64,000 bases of DNA from Cydia pomonella (GCF_033807575.1 NC_084725.1:11629001-11693000), one strand, 5' to 3'; counted from the stretch's first letter, positions 23,118-36,210 are shown. Numbers and translations: made by a program. The notes: generated by a model from the letters alone, not told the origin.

Positions 23118-23344
23118 TAGCCCCTCTACACGATGGGCCATCATACTGGCCCACTAAGATGGGCCAGCGTGTAGAGAGTGGTGTCGCGTCGGATGGCTTA
23201 TGGCACGGCGGGATAGCGATGGGAAAGCCACGGTGTCGGTTTTTCGTCCGCACATCAAAGGTGGCCCATTCCATAGTGGGTGCTCTCAACCATCACATGG
23301 CCATCTCGCTGGTCCAGCGCTGGGCCATCGTGTAGAGGAGCCAT
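23118..23344. mobile_element. Inverted-repeat element (CCTCTACACGATGGGCC)
   Basis: Left CCCCTCTACACGATGGGCC; the right arm is inverted GGGCCATCGTGTAGAGGAG. GC-rich interior. Shorter relative at 40744. Confidence 0.75.
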
Positions 23345-23375
23345 TAAGGAAGATCTTCGTCTTTTTACTAAGATT

Positions 23376-23580
23376 TTTACAAGCTTTGATTTAACTTGCT
23401 CTGTTTGTATGTATGTTATTTTGTTAGTGTCAAATCTTGGAAGCTAAATAAGTGTGACATTTTGCATAGATATGTAAAACGGATGACAATGCAATATTAT
23501 AATCACATGAAGCTCACCTGATGATGGAGACAAATGTGAACAGAGATAAAAGTTTGTACCAAAAACTTATTTATTGAAGA
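23376..23580 (+). mobile_element. ACAAGCTTTTAT element, degenerate copy
   Basis: ACAAGCTTTGATTTAACTTG, GACAATGCAATATTATAATC, GATGATGGAGACA and AAAGTTTGTACCAAAAAC. Confidence 0.55.
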
Positions 23581-23641
23581 TTGACGTAACAACTGAATTT
23601 CGAAGACTGTCTCGAAAGTACCGAACATATCGGGAAATTCG

Positions 23642-23735
23642 TACAGTCAGCCAAGAAAGTGGTTTATCACTTTTTGACTCCATTTGTCAAGTAATAAAGT
23701 CGAAAAGTGGTAAACCACTTTCTTGGCTGACTGTA
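23642..23735. mobile_element. Hairpin element (TACAGTCAGCCAAGAAAG)
   Basis: ACAGTCAGCCAAGAAAGTGG is inverted as CCACTTTCTTGGCTGACTGT with a loop of about 45 nt. Confidence 0.8.
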
Positions 23736-23749
23736 CTAAATCTCAATTA

Positions 23750-24350
23750 ATAATAATAAACTATTTTTTATAATAATAAACAAATCTAAAAAAGTCAAAC
23801 ATAGGGGCATAGATATGGTTAATAATGTCAATATCCAGCGAGGAAAATGGGGACTACTTTGTATGGAGAATCGGCCGTCCTCTTTCCTCTTAAGAGGGAC
23901 GAGCATTTTTAAAATGGTAAAATTTTTTATGATATTAAAAATCTCAAAAATTCAAACGTAGGGGCATAGCTATGGTTAATATACATCAAATTATGTAAAA
24001 ATATTTTCTTTACTGTCAATATCCAGATAGAAAAATTATTTATTACAGTTTATCTCTTAATATAAACCCTGTGCCGATATTTAACTGAAAATATAAGCAA
24101 AACTCAAAATATCATTACGAAGTAAAAACACACACTTTTTGAAGCTTCATATCTCAAAAACTGTTACATCGCTGTAGTTAGGCTTTAATTGTTACATATT
24201 TAATGTACTTTCAACTTTACACGGCAACGTATGTCAAAAAAGTCTAAAAACTGAAAAAAGACCGAATTTTTTGCAGTTTTTCTTAAACGCGGGGAGAACA
24301 ACTTTTTTTTTTCTTGCAAAACACAGTTTCACATTCCTTTAAGGACTCCA
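23750..24350. repeat. Dispersed repeat (AGGGGCATAGATATGG)
   Basis: AGGGGCATAGATATGGTTAA occurs twice within it (near 23801 and 23941), with AATATCCAG...GGAAAATGGGGACTAC. An inverted relative lies at 40440-40975. Confidence 0.5.
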
Positions 24351-25426
24351 AATAACACCAAAAATACAGCTTTATATCATGCTTTGCATTTTAACAATTT
24401 TAATATAAAATTGAACCGATGTACTCATGTGCCTAAAATACTTAAATATGTGAAGCGGCTCAGCCAGCTCTTAAAAATATTCCAATTATTAGATACGGCT
24501 TTGGTAGTTGGCATTAATTAAAAAATAATAAAGGGTTAATACGTCTCGTTTAATTTAAAAGTTAAGTATATAAAAATATATGCACTATTGTGTATTGGTG
24601 TTTAACCTTGGTGCTGTAATACTTTAAATGGCAAAAAAAAAAATAACGGTACGAAAACTTTAGGGCGCGAGTCGAACTGTCACTAGGTTGGTTCTTTCGT
24701 TAAAGTTATTACGTTAGACTCTTATTGGTTAAACATATGTGTTTTTTAATGTGTAAAGACACATTTTAATGGCACTTATAGAGTGGGCAAACCTTTAAGC
24801 GGTCTTTAGCATAGGACCTAAGAATAATATTGAGATAACTTTTGCTTAGAAATAAAATTAAAATATTAACCATACAAAATAATTCGGCCCGCAATGTAAA
24901 GTAGCATAAAGGAAAGATAATAACTGTTACTATAAAAAGCTCGAATCTCGTAATATAACGTCATGTCATTTATCTTATACCTTTAAACGAGCAATTCTTG
25001 TATATTTATATATATTTTTCGGGGATATCGGAAACGGCTCTAACGATTTCGATTAAATTTTCTATATGGAGGTTTTCGGGGGCGAAAAATTGATCTAGCT
25101 AGGTCTTATCTCAGGAAAAACGCGCATTTCTGAGTTTTTATATGTTTTCCGAGCAAAGCTCGGTTTCCCAGATATTCTTTCGTAATGTTTGCAGTACGTA
25201 AAGTACATTGCTGCCCGGCAAATTTTCAAAAATTAATCGCGGGGTCATAATGTAGTGTAACTTAGATTAAAACTCCTTGATTCATAATTACAGGGGTAAA
25301 TTATGTCTGATTTGATTTATTGCCCGTATTGGGTGTACACACTGTATTTTAGTATCTTAAGAATATGAATAGGTTATCACCAGGTATGTTTTTTTTAAAT
25401 ATATATTTACACAAATTTCTTACACA

Positions 25427-25630
25427 AAGGTAAGCCACGCTTGTGTTGTGGGTACTCAGACAACGATATATACACATAATATACAAATATTTTAATACAT
25501 AGAAAACATCCATGACTCAAATATCTGTACTCATCATACAAATAAATGCCCTTACCAGGATTTGAAGTTCGAACCCAGGACCATCGGCTTCATAGGCAGG
25601 GTCAGTACCCACTAGGCCAGAACGGTCGTC
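25427..25630 (-). mobile_element. SINE family A, minus, diverged
   Basis: Same body as 4663. The tRNA head has an AAGTTCG insertion at box B, so it is unlikely to be transcribed. Confidence 0.75.
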
Positions 25631-25941
25631 AGATATAAATATAAATAATTAAATACTTGGTACCTGTGTTATACTTTCTTATATATACTTGTTTTCCACC
25701 AACAATGTTAATATTATAAGACACTTTTGGTTCCGACAGCCGTTTGTAAAAACATGGTAAAAAAAGGTCAACATATGAATATTTTCGGCAACACTATCTA
25801 TGAAAATATTGCCGAAAAAAAAGGCACACCACTATTTATACTCGAATTGAAAATATCTATGTTTTATTAGGTAGGTATCCTAGCAACATGCTCTCGTTCG
25901 ATCGTCTTTTAATTTTTTTTTTAAATTAAAATCATTCTTAC

Positions 25942-26093
25942 CATTCAAATCACGTAATACTTAAATAATCCATTTTGAACGGCACAAAATTTAACTACAT
26001 ATTTATCACGAATTAAAATTATTTTTCACAATAAAACTAGTCACTGAATTGATTTATTTTGATAAAATATTCGCGACGACACTGACCACAGAC
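25942..26093 (-). promoter_or_regulatory. Candidate TATA-less 5' UTR exon, minus strand
   Basis: A GTCAGTG initiator (A at 26093) is followed by a 150-nt AT-rich leader-like stretch ending in a donor GGTAAGAATG at 25942. Upstream sequence (26095-26215) is GC-richer than its surroundings. It could be an alternative first exon of the transporter. This is inference from signals alone. Confidence 0.25.
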
Positions 26094-26215
26094 AAATCTT
26101 CGAATTCGCGCCAAAATAGTGAGGGGAAAGTAATCGAGTCGGTCGATTTCTCCCCGGCGTACTGGCGACTGAGTCGGTGCATCGATGGTGGTTACGTAAC
26201 GCTAGTGATGTGACT

Positions 26216-29200
26216 AACGCGGTTATTTGTTAGTCACGTGCTCTTTCTTCGTTCACTTTCCATTTTCTTCAAGGTCATTTTACTTACGGGTTTATAAATT
26301 AAAGAACGTTGAGTTGTGAAATTCTTTACATTCATATTAATATTAAGAATTAATTACGCTACTACGTTCCGAGTGATTTCAATGTACTATCACGCTCTGC
26401 GATTGTTGAAACATTTAGGGTCTTAGCTGAATTTTATCCAATTTAGCTAGAACCCAAAAGGCTATACAATCACTACTTAAGGTATACTTTCTTATTTAAA
26501 TAATAAAATGAGAAGGAACATAAGATAAGATAAGATTAAATTTGTAATGAAAAATATCCAAACATTAAACACAATTACATGGAAACAAAAATACATCGTT
26601 AACGTTATTTTACTTAATGTTACTCTGAATGACACCTTAGTACTAAATTCATCAACGTTCGTCGATTCATCACAAGTTTAGTTCATCATAATGATTTAGT
26701 AAGAATATTAATGAAAAGAATTCAAAGAGAGTTACAGAGAAAACTGTAAAAAGTGGAGTATTGTGACTAACAAGTAGGTAATGGATACGAACCCAAAAGG
26801 TTTACTTGCAATATAAACGCAGCTTTTCTTCTGTCGGGTAGGTATATTCATTGTTATTATTAGTTACTTGAGCGTTACGAGGATAAACCAAGTTTCAAAA
26901 TCTACTATTTCTTTTGTAATCTAGCACTATCCTTATTTGATTGTCAAAGACCCACTTGAAAAAAGCAAATACACGGAGCCTAAGTAAATCAAATTTGGTC
27001 TTTTAAGCAATTCTTGCGCAAACATTATGTCACCGTAACGCGGTTTTCACACTGATGGGGATTCGCAAGCGAGACAGAGCTATGCATATACATGTATATA
27101 GTGTTGACCTGCTCGCACATCGGAGCGGCGTGCAGATTCGCATCCAATGGGAAGATCGCCTTAGTTTTTATGGCAATGTCTTTAGAAACTTTGTTTGCTT
27201 TTTTGCCTCGAGGCGATAATTTCTGGCAGCCTGATCAATTATATAGGTAACATGCTCAATGTGCCCATAAAATATGCAGTATATTACTATTAAGTCTTAT
27301 ATCTTCTATAGGCTTAGGCAGTATTACAATGGATTTTTAAATTACAACAGCACATACAATATCTAGTTTCATTAGGTACTTAGTCAATTACAGTTACTAG
27401 CAGTTACCTAGGCTTTTTATTTTTTCCTGACATACAAGACGCAGCAGGACTCGTCTTAAATTAATTATTTTATTTATAACTACTTGCTAATTAGTATATG
27501 TATATTAGTCAGCCAGTGTGTAAAACTTCAACTGAATAAGAAGTTAGTCGTATTTATTATTAAAACAATTAAAACTAAATGCTCTAATTCAGAGCTGGGC
27601 AACCCCTGGGCTCTTTATCATTTGTCACCATGTCTGTCACGTTCTAACAAATATGTAAGTGCCAAAGTGACGCATGGCATGACAGGTGATAAAAATGCGC
27701 CCATGATACCGCTGCAGGTATATTTAAAAAATAAAAGTACGTCCTAATCCATTCCTAATAATACTTTATGCCTCTCGCATCGAATGATTGTTCCGATGAT
27801 AATTCAATTTTATATGGAGTAGCTGCCACGTAAAATGTTTGTAAACATTTTTTGGGAAGTTTATCACAATTTAGAAATGTTTAAGTAATAAAAATATGGC
27901 AAAAACATGTCTTCAGTGATTTTTTTTAAATTAAGCCCAACCAAAAGAAACTTGGTATTCAGTCAGTATTCAGTCATTTATTGCCTCTATAGGTACATAT
28001 TAAGGTGATACATAAGAATTCTGAACTGTTTCTAAAAGAACTGACATATAGGGACCATCATTTGACACGAGGGGTGTAAGTCCTCATCCCTCAGTCCCTC
28101 ATCCTCAAGGAAGTAATCTCATCCACATTCACCTCGTTTAGCCCTGTCAGTCGTTGGGACTAAAATTACCCTATTAGTATTTTTTTTGTGTACAATAAAC
28201 AAATATATGTCTTAACTAAAAATAAAGAAAAAAATAAAATAGTGTCTTATTTATTTTGTGTATTCTGATATCTTTATTCTAAAAATTAATGGATCAGACA
28301 ATGTAGAGATAAAATAGTTAACACAATTTGAAAAACATTAAGTTCCCCATCAACCTATCGATTATATGTAATTACTCCGTTTTCCCATCACTACAGCTCT
28401 ATTATGCACATTTTGTTTATCCAGCACGTCACGTCATTGCATTGTGCAACTGGTAACGTCATAATTTTAGCAACGACACTAGTGATATAACATAACTATG
28501 AAATACTGCCTCTTTAGATGCGCAAACTTATAAAAAACTGTGGGTAAATCTGGAACTACACTAACCTACCTACTGGAGTAAATTTACATGTTATTTTTAA
28601 AAATATCAATTACCTATTTGATACCTAGGTCAAACACATTAGGGTTTGTTTTTGTTAAATGAGTTAAATAGTTGCAATAAAATAACCAACTACGGTTGAC
28701 AGCGCCAATTTTAACAGAAAATATAACTTTGTCTATGGATGGGCTGAGACATGTATTGACTGCTTTATGGGCGCGTCAGTCAAAATGTCGGTCAAGAACA
28801 AGACTGGTAAAGAATTAAAAATACCAGTTTACGTTTCCGCAGTTTGCAACTGTTGGACTGTTGCTATCTGCGAAATAAATCGAATTTAAACCCTCGTGAC
28901 TTTCGTGAGTCACATTAATAACATTGTAAGGGTAATAATAAGAGAGATATGAAATTTAAAATTAAAACAATATAAATATTTTTTTCAATTTAAATTTCAA
29001 AAGCCATGTAAGCAGCGAATGTATGCGCAAAGTCGATAGTTAGGTCAAACCATAGTAGTCTCATCAGTTATCAGTCGATATGTAATAACACCACTAGAGT
29101 AATAAGGATATACATATGTCAATAAGGTAAGAGTGAAATAGCGCTTTGCGAAACAAACACTTCCAATATGTCGTTGTTTCAATAAGCAAGTCCTTACACA

Positions 29201-29404
29201 TAATTATTTGACTGTTTTGAAAATACGTGAGTAAAACTTGCGGAATCAAGTTTACATAAAGAGCTTGATCTTATTTTTTATTACATCACGAAAAACCAGC
29301 GTGGTGTAAGCGGGCACCGAGAACTATGGACGCTTGGAACGCTATTGTGTTGTCACCAAGTGTTGTCAATCAAGAAATATTTGGCAAAATTTATAGCAAC
29401 ATAC
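26216..29404. other. Noncoding stretch, no gene seen
   Basis: AT-rich. A GC-richer patch lies at 27030-27160 (ATTCGCAAGCGAGACAGAGC) with a relative near 50260. Short ORFs lack recognisable motifs. Confidence 0.45.
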
Positions 29405-29640
29405 CTACAATAGTTATTTACGGTACAAGGGCAGAAAATAGGAAATTCGAATGAGTTAGTGATAAATTAAAACACGACCGAAGGGAGTGTTTTAAATCGA
29501 CACGAGTTGCTAATTACCTATTCGCACGTATATCGTACAACGTTTTACAGTACATATGGCTCTTTAAAGTTTCGACATATGCACGGACAGTGCTCAATCC
29601 CAAACGAGTGCGAGAAAGTAGCACCATATGTACTGTAAAA
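29405..29640 (-). repeat. R240 repeat, minus copy
   Basis: ACACGACCGAAGGGAGTGTT, GTACAACGTTTTACAGTACA and ACCATATGTACTGTAAAA in reverse order, with a short diverged insert. Confidence 0.75.
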
Positions 29641-29961
29641 GATTTTTCCCGGAAATATTGCCCGTGGGAATATTATTACCGAGAATTAGTAACAGTACGT
29701 CCCTAATATTTTTTAAGGTTAAAGATAAAGGTCTGTTCACATCTCGATATTTCAGCCATTGTCAGAAAAATAAATAAAAGTCTTACTTTTTCCTGTAGAA
29801 AGAAAAATATAGTTTTTTCCTTGATTCATTATTATGATTGATAGGAATAGAATAGAATAAAACTTTATTATATATATATTATGATACGTAGGTACATAGA
29901 ATAAGATCAATTATAGTGTTTTTTTAAATCGCTATGATAAATCACGACGCCAGTCCAAATG

Positions 29962-30063
29962 TATAGTCGAGTTCATAAATATGTATACATTTCCTCACCT
30001 TAATCCATTGCAATATTTGCAATAAGGTGAAAAAATGTATACATATTTATGAACTGGACTGTA
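29962..30063. mobile_element. Hairpin element (GTTCATAAATATGTATACAT)
   Basis: The right arm is inverted: ATGTATACATATTTATGAAC. A GCAATATTTGC palindrome sits at the centre. Confidence 0.75.
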
Positions 30064-30599
30064 AGTAAATAATGGAGGTGATCACGTGACTTTTCGTTCT
30101 CATCCAAAGGAGGGTAATGTGTTTAGCAGTCTTTGTATGTATGTATGTTTGTTCATTTGTGGTACTCCAGAGACCAAACAGAGACAAAATGAGACTTTAT
30201 GCAAACGCGTACGTCACGTCACGCTATCGAATAAATTTACACTAGGGGTTCTGGTGAAACCTAATTGCCTAACTCGTGACGTATACTCTGGCACACCGAT
30301 TTTGTCAGTATAAAAAGGCAGCAAATAAAAAAAATGTAGCCGTGAAGAGTTGACATCCCATATATAATTAAGTTTCGCGTTTTTTTTTTCAAATAAGTAA
30401 CACAGTTGGTGTGTTTAAGTATAATTAGAAAACGGAAGCAAACACACCGATTTCCGAAGTTATAAACTGAATGATACGGAGGTCGACGTCGGTTGTAGTC
30501 CGCGTCGCTTGACTGCCCGTGCTTGGCTCGCGCCATCTCCGATTGTAGCATTATTTACGGAAGTCTACCTTAAGAGCTCTTTCCCACATCCACTTTTCT

Positions 30600-30870
30600 A
30601 CCTGTACGGTTTATGCAGGATCGAGTTTTCTGTAGTATAGGTACGTGCAGTATCCCGCAAACAGAATGCTTGTGTGAACGTTAGAGTTGGAAAGCCCACT
30701 GACGTCCAGTTTTTCGGGTACGGTTTTCTGCAGGATCCAGTTTTCTGTTGTATGCGTGCAGTATGCCGTGCTCGTGTGAACGTTACTATGTTAGCACGTA
30801 TACCTACTACTAAAACGGGATCCTGCAGAAAACCGTATCCGCAAAAATGCGTCCGCAACGTAAGTGGGAA
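30600..30870. repeat. Inverted and direct repeats around TTTTCTGCAGGATCC
   Basis: TACGGTTTTCTGCAGGATCC near 30719 is inverted as GGATCCTGCAGAAAACCGTA near 30819. A diverged direct copy lies at 30604. Confidence 0.6.
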
Positions 30871-31089
30871 AAAACTAGGTTTCCTTTCCACTGAGGCAGA
30901 GTTAGATAGTTAGATTGTTATCCAGCTGTGCGGGGAAGAGATCTTGTATTACAACCGATGCTATTGGTTCATTCCTCTCATCTTCGATCGTCTCGACCTC
31001 AGTGGAATCCCAACAATCGGTGCATTTTTGACGTACGTAGAAATTCCTAAATTAATTTATGAAACTAACTCATATGTTATTAAATTATT

Positions 31090-31215
31090 GAAATCGCGAA
31101 GCGTTTACGGGAAACGGAACTGGTGACCGAAGCCCTGGCGGCTTCCTCGCACAACGTATCAGCATTGCGATCCGAGGAAATGCCACCAGCATCCGTGCTT
31201 AGCTTAATTTACTAA
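31090..31215 (+). mobile_element. Frameshifted LINE C-terminal fragment
   Basis: GAAATCGCGAAGCG, GGCGGCTTCCTCGCACAACG and GCCACCAGCATCC match the element at 9416; the frame is broken. Confidence 0.55.
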
Positions 31216-31454
31216 AGCTTATTATAAATTACTAAATGACTAAAGTGGATGTAGACCGCGACGCTTGCTTGGCTCGCACCATCTAACAAGTGACATTATT
31301 TACGGAAGTAGATTGTATTGACAATTAAGTGTGTTATTGTGAGAAGACTGGGGCATCTGAAAGCCTATAATATACACTCAGTTAGAAGATGTTGATGTCA
31401 ACTGAAGTCAGTGTCTTCGAAACCACGGAGATAATGTCATCCTCGAAACCACCC

Positions 31455-31740
31455 ATCTTCTTCTTTTCATCCTGTTACCCTCTGCTGGCGTGTAGGGCTC
31501 GAATCATATTCTTCCACTGACTCCGGTCCTGGGCAGCTTGGGTAACCCCCTTCCACCCCATCCCCAATACACCCAGCTCTTGCTCCACAAAACACTAAAA
31601 ATGCTAAAATTAGGCGACCATGTTTCCGCTTGCCAGTCATCTCCAGGTCAGGGTCTCTTTGGATAGGCGGGTGTCAGGTTTCCGAGGATATGCCCAATGC
31701 CATTTCCGCGTTTGGATATCCTTGTGTACGGTGGCTTAAT
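31455..31740. repeat. LINE-like dispersed fragment
   Basis: CCTGTTACCCTCTGCTGGCG, TCTTCCACTGACTCCGGTCC and CTCCAGGTCAGGGTCTC. Composition resembles antisense LINE 3' sequence. Unassigned. Confidence 0.35.
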
Positions 31741-32387
31741 CCGGTTATTCTCCATAGACCAAAAGATACTCGGGATTTGTTTTTAAGCATAATAGGATAC
31801 TAATAGAGGTGTTGTTATGAATATTTATACAATATAGTAGAACTGCTGTATTTTAACTAACTTCTAGGCAAATCTACAATGCAATTTTAGCTAATGCTAT
31901 CTTAGAGAAAATATTGTGTGCAACGGTAGAGTACATTATTAGCCTGTCTTTACAAAACTCGACTTTATCTCATCTTGTCCTTCAGTCTGTTTTCATAATT
32001 ACGATTTCATAAATACTAGCTAAGAGGAATTATTTTTCGCTGTTTCATAATTAATTATCAAACAAGAATTTAATTTTCGTAATTGAGTTTCGTAGTTAGC
32101 TAAAGGTTAACGACGAGATAAGACTTTCTGTGTTCGTTAGTACTGGTAATCCTTCGTATTACAGTGTACAGGTCGTCATAATGATGTCTATTATATATAT
32201 AAACAAAAATCTAACACTTAACTATTCTATGAAAGACAAACGTTTGCGCGATCTATCTCAACACCAGCGCCATAATGTATAATGCATGCCTTGAAACTGT
32301 GAAAGACTAATTCAGACCTAATTATGACTGACCTTTATATGACGTCAATATGACGAGTATATAAAAGACCAAAATATAATATAGCGC

Positions 32388-33297
32388 GCTATCCCTTCTA
32401 AAGGGTTTTGTATAGGTTTTGCGTAAGGCTTAACTCACCCAAAGCCTTTCATTTTTAAAGCCCTTCCCTAAGCGGTAAGTCATTTGATGAATCGGTATCC
32501 TAAACCCTTATCATCCGCTCATCCGATACCTATCATAATGCTTATAATATAATATAATGGGTATCTCCCTTATGCCTTATCTTTATAAGGCTTAACCTTT
32601 TCGCATAATACAGGCTTGCTAATTTAAATCGTTTACCTTGTTCATAAAGCATACATTACTTCGCATCCGATAGCGAACGACCGTTTACTATATGATGTAC
32701 TCGGAATTGACTGTGTCTATTTTACTAGAGATTGTAAAAGGTTTCATATGTATAAATGTCAATTAATACTGGCCACCTACACAAGTTGTATTTGGAACTA
32801 ATAAATAATGAAGGCAAGTATTATGCGTTAAATTGTTAGGATAGCCCTTATAAAAGGATTGCAAGGCTGGAATGGACTGCATGTGGCAGCCACAGATGCT
32901 GAGAAGTGGTGCATCTAGATTGCCTAGTTATATTTTTTTTTTAATTTTTTTTTGTACTTGTACATATAGTATTAGATTTATTATTATTATTTTGTATGTC
33001 ACTAACCTTAATTAATTTTAAGATTTGTTGTAACTACTAACAATTATGGATCTATTATGGATTCGAATTAAATAAATAATTGAAAATTGAATTGAATTGA
33101 TAAAGGATAGCAGTTAGCAAATGTAAAGGGTTAGTTTTATTGTTTGGTAAGTTTTTCGGTAAGAGATAGTCAAATAACCATTTATACCATAACCAAGCAG
33201 TTCGAACTGGTAAGTCTTTCACCGGGTTAACCGTCTTAAAGGGTCACGGACGGCTATTGAAAGGCTTTTATCGAGGAAAGGGTTGTCCGGTCCCCGT
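32388..33297. mobile_element. AGGGTTTTGGG-type inverted-repeat element with inserted LINE tail
   Basis: The left part (AAGCCTTTCATTTTTAAAGC, GGCTTAACTCACC) resembles 57629-58131 and 61888-62350; the right end has GTTGTCCGGTCCCC. A tail-like segment at 32870-33110 ending AATTGAATTGAATTG interrupts it. Confidence 0.5.
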
Positions 33298-33776
33298 TTA
33301 TTTGCCTTCGGGCAGTATCAATAGATTGAGACTTTTACAGGGAGATAAAGGTTAGGTAGGTATACGAGTAATAGGGCCTAGAAATGAGTTTACAAAAGGC
33401 GCCATAGCGTAGGTATTAGGAATATTATGATATTTATGATTATCGCAGGAAAACGAAACAAAGCTACGTCACACGCGGAAATATCATTTATTGATACCAC
33501 AAGGTCACGTCAATCACCGGTGCCGATTAATTGTTTTTCTTTTTTGTCATTCTGCTCTGATCGTAAGTTTTTTATTTAAAAGACCTATTATATTATTGGC
33601 AACTTATAGGGTTCAGTTTAAATCTAAAAATAAATAAAAATTGTTACATTGCGGCATTTCATCGATCGATTGAATTCATTGTACTTATTTGATCGGCAAC
33701 GTATCGAAAAGGGCGATAGCAAATGTCAAAGGTTTGAATAGATGGCGCCAGCATAGGTTATTCCTGTCTCTAGTTT

Positions 33777-34143
33777 GGGGTCATCCATTAATTACATCAC
33801 ACGAATTTCGAAGTTTTTAGACTCCTCCCCCCTCCTTGTCACACTTGGTCACATTTGGCAAACCCCTTGGTGTGATGTCACATTTTTGGCAATATTGTTT
33901 TCAACGAAATAGGCAAATCAAATTAGGTATTATTAATATATTTATCAAAATATTTTTCACAATATAAATATTAGTAATTTTATAACAGAATAAAAACGAT
34001 TACCTTTCCAAAAACTCGTTGTTTAACTGTCCAGCGAATAAAAAAAATCGGTTACCGATGGAGTTAAAGTGACGTCACAAAGTTTGTGACTCCCCCCTCC
34101 CCCTTGTCACAACATGTCGTGTGATGTAATTAAAGGATGATCC
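33777..34143. mobile_element. GGTCATCCATTAATTACATC element
   Basis: GGGTCATCCATTAATTACAT at the left; inverted ATGTAATTAAAGGATGATCC at the right. The interior has CCCCCCTCCTTGTCAC and its second copy. A part copy is at 43612. Confidence 0.75.
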
Positions 34144-34242
34144 CTTTTGTTATATGAGATTTGGCTTAAAAGGTTAGTAAATATTACTTTGATCGGCCAA
34201 CCCCATTGCAAAGTTAAAGCCAAAGTCAAAGTTATAGCCCTG

Positions 34243-34378
34243 AGGGCCGACTGCGAACACCGAAAATCGCAAATTGTGGGCATCTTTCTCTTTCACACTT
34301 AAGGCGTAATTACAGTGACATAGAACGATGCCCACTATTTGCGAACTTCGGTGTTCGCCGTAGGCCTTCTGCTTACAA
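34243..34378. mobile_element. Hairpin element (AGGGCCGACTGCGAACACCG)
   Basis: The right arm is inverted: CTTCGGTGTTCGCCGTAGGCC. A related copy is at 37307-37418. Confidence 0.7.
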
Positions 34379-34593
34379 TCCTAGATAAAGCACTTCACAA
34401 GTGTCTGAAAGTGTGTGTGTTAGTAGTGACTAAAGTCAGTAACTGACGACAGGGACGCAGCTACTACGTAGAAGTGAGATGCAGATATTTCTACCGTGGT
34501 ACGGTGTCTATGAAAGGGTCCCTATTACAATTAATTTTTATATGGAGTAGCTGTTATGTAAAATATTTATAGACATATTTTGGAAGATTTGTA

Positions 34594-34822
34594 CTATGGA
34601 AGGTAGAGTTAAGGAACGCAATCTCCATAGGCAGAACTTATGCAAAAGTGTCCAGTGGTCAGCTATAAATAATAGTTCCAAATCTCTCCAGAGTAGCGCT
34701 AGAGTAGCTAAGAACCGAGGCGTTTTTGACGGAGTGAAGTTCGCTGTCTATGATTTGATTTTTTTTTCAAGTATTCTAGGTATTGTAGCGCCACCTATTT
34801 AAGGTTTTTTGATGACACTTTT
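34594..34822 (+). repeat. R230 repeat, first copy
   Basis: ACTATGGAAGGTAGAGTTAA through TATTGTAGCGCCACCTATTT. A second copy about 1 kb away (35659-35905) lies inside an inverted-repeat element. Confidence 0.75.
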
Positions 34823-35120
34823 TGGTATATGGAGATTCCATATACCAAATCTCCACCTTCCGTAATTAGTACATTCATTTATTTAGAAATGTAACATTGT
34901 AATTGGCACATCACCACGATATTTGATACACCTTAGCATTCTCTTGAACCAGTTTTAGAAACATGAAGTATTCCACTCTGAAGTGTGGCTGCCAAAATGG
35001 CCGATTTGTATGCGTCCACCGCTTCTTCGGGTGTGCGAAAACGTTGACGATGGAGACTTTGTTTGACTTTTGTGAAAAATCGTAAGGGCTTAAGTCAGGG
35101 GCCAGGGCTACGAGTATATA

Positions 35121-35192
35121 TCATATACCTCTTATATTAATTTATCAATCTAGCATATGCTAGATTGATAAATTAATATAAGAGGTATATGA
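35121..35192. repeat. Perfect 72-bp palindrome, no spacer
   Basis: Each 36-nt arm is the exact reverse complement of the other, with the centre at GCAT|ATGC between 35156 and 35157. It does not resemble the other hairpin elements in the window, which all have loops or mismatches. Confidence 0.9.
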
Positions 35193-35498
35193 ACTAACTG
35201 ATCAGGCGTTGGTTTTATTAAGTTAATGAAGACTCCTAAAAGATAAAAACATCTCGTGAGCATTTATGACATAATAATACAATTAAATATTACGTTGATC
35301 ACGATCTATTCCTGTTTAATAATTAAATTATATTGAATGTTATTTAAAAAATCATATTTTTAATCGTCTAGACTAGAATACGGCAGGTGTTAATTAATTG
35401 TTTTATTGCTAAATGACTTATATATTATCCTCCTTCTGACGCAGTCGGGTAAAAACTTGTCTTGCTTTTTTATTAACAATTGTTTTATATTAATCTAT

Positions 35499-36147
35499 AC
35501 CGGGTGTTTCCTGTAACAGGAGCAATAAATTAAACTGTAGGCTGTACTCCTCAAACTCACCAACATTTGTTAAGCAACTTTTAAAAATAACTTATGTTTT
35601 AATTTTTATTACACATTGAAGTTAATTCTAAGACGCAATGTGTTGCGAATTTTGTTACTATGGAAGGTAAAGGCAAGGAACAGAATCTCCTTAGGCAGAA
35701 CTGTTGCAAAAGTGTCCAGCTGTCAGCTATAAATAATAGTTCCAAATCTCTCCAGAGTAGCGCTAGAGTAGCCAAGAATCTAGGCGTTATTGACGGAGTG
35801 AAGTGCGCTGTCTATGATTAGATTTTATTCTCATGTATTCTAGGTATTGTAGCGCCACCTATTTATGGTTGTTTGCCGGACACTTTTTGGTATAGGGAGA
35901 TTTTGTTCCTTTTGTTACGTTTAAAGCGTGACAAGCAACGTCAAACACATGGATGTCAACGTACATTGAAAAGAACATTAAATTTTGGCAAAGTGCCCTG
36001 GCAGCAAAAGCCATTTTAACAAAAAAAAATCATTAAATTTGTATGAAAAAGATAAAAAATAAAGATTTCATAATTTTAAAAAGTTATATCGTTGTTGGAG
36101 TACAATATATGGTTTAATTATTTGCTCGTGTTACAGGAAACACCCGG
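35499..36147. mobile_element. CCGGGTGTTTCCTG element, TATA-flanked
   Basis: TIR CCGGGTGTTTCCTGTAACA is inverted at the right (TGTTACAGGAAACACCCGG). Both ends abut TATA, a likely target duplication. It carries the second R230 copy at 35659-35905. Confidence 0.8.
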
Positions 36148-36210
36148 TATAGTATAGACACACATAACACATAACACATACATAATATGGATCTTTGATC
36201 TGAAATAAAT

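Noticed and set aside
30598..30913. Two overlapping ORFs of 97 and 79 codons
   Set aside because: They are on opposite strands of the same inverted repeat and have no family motifs.
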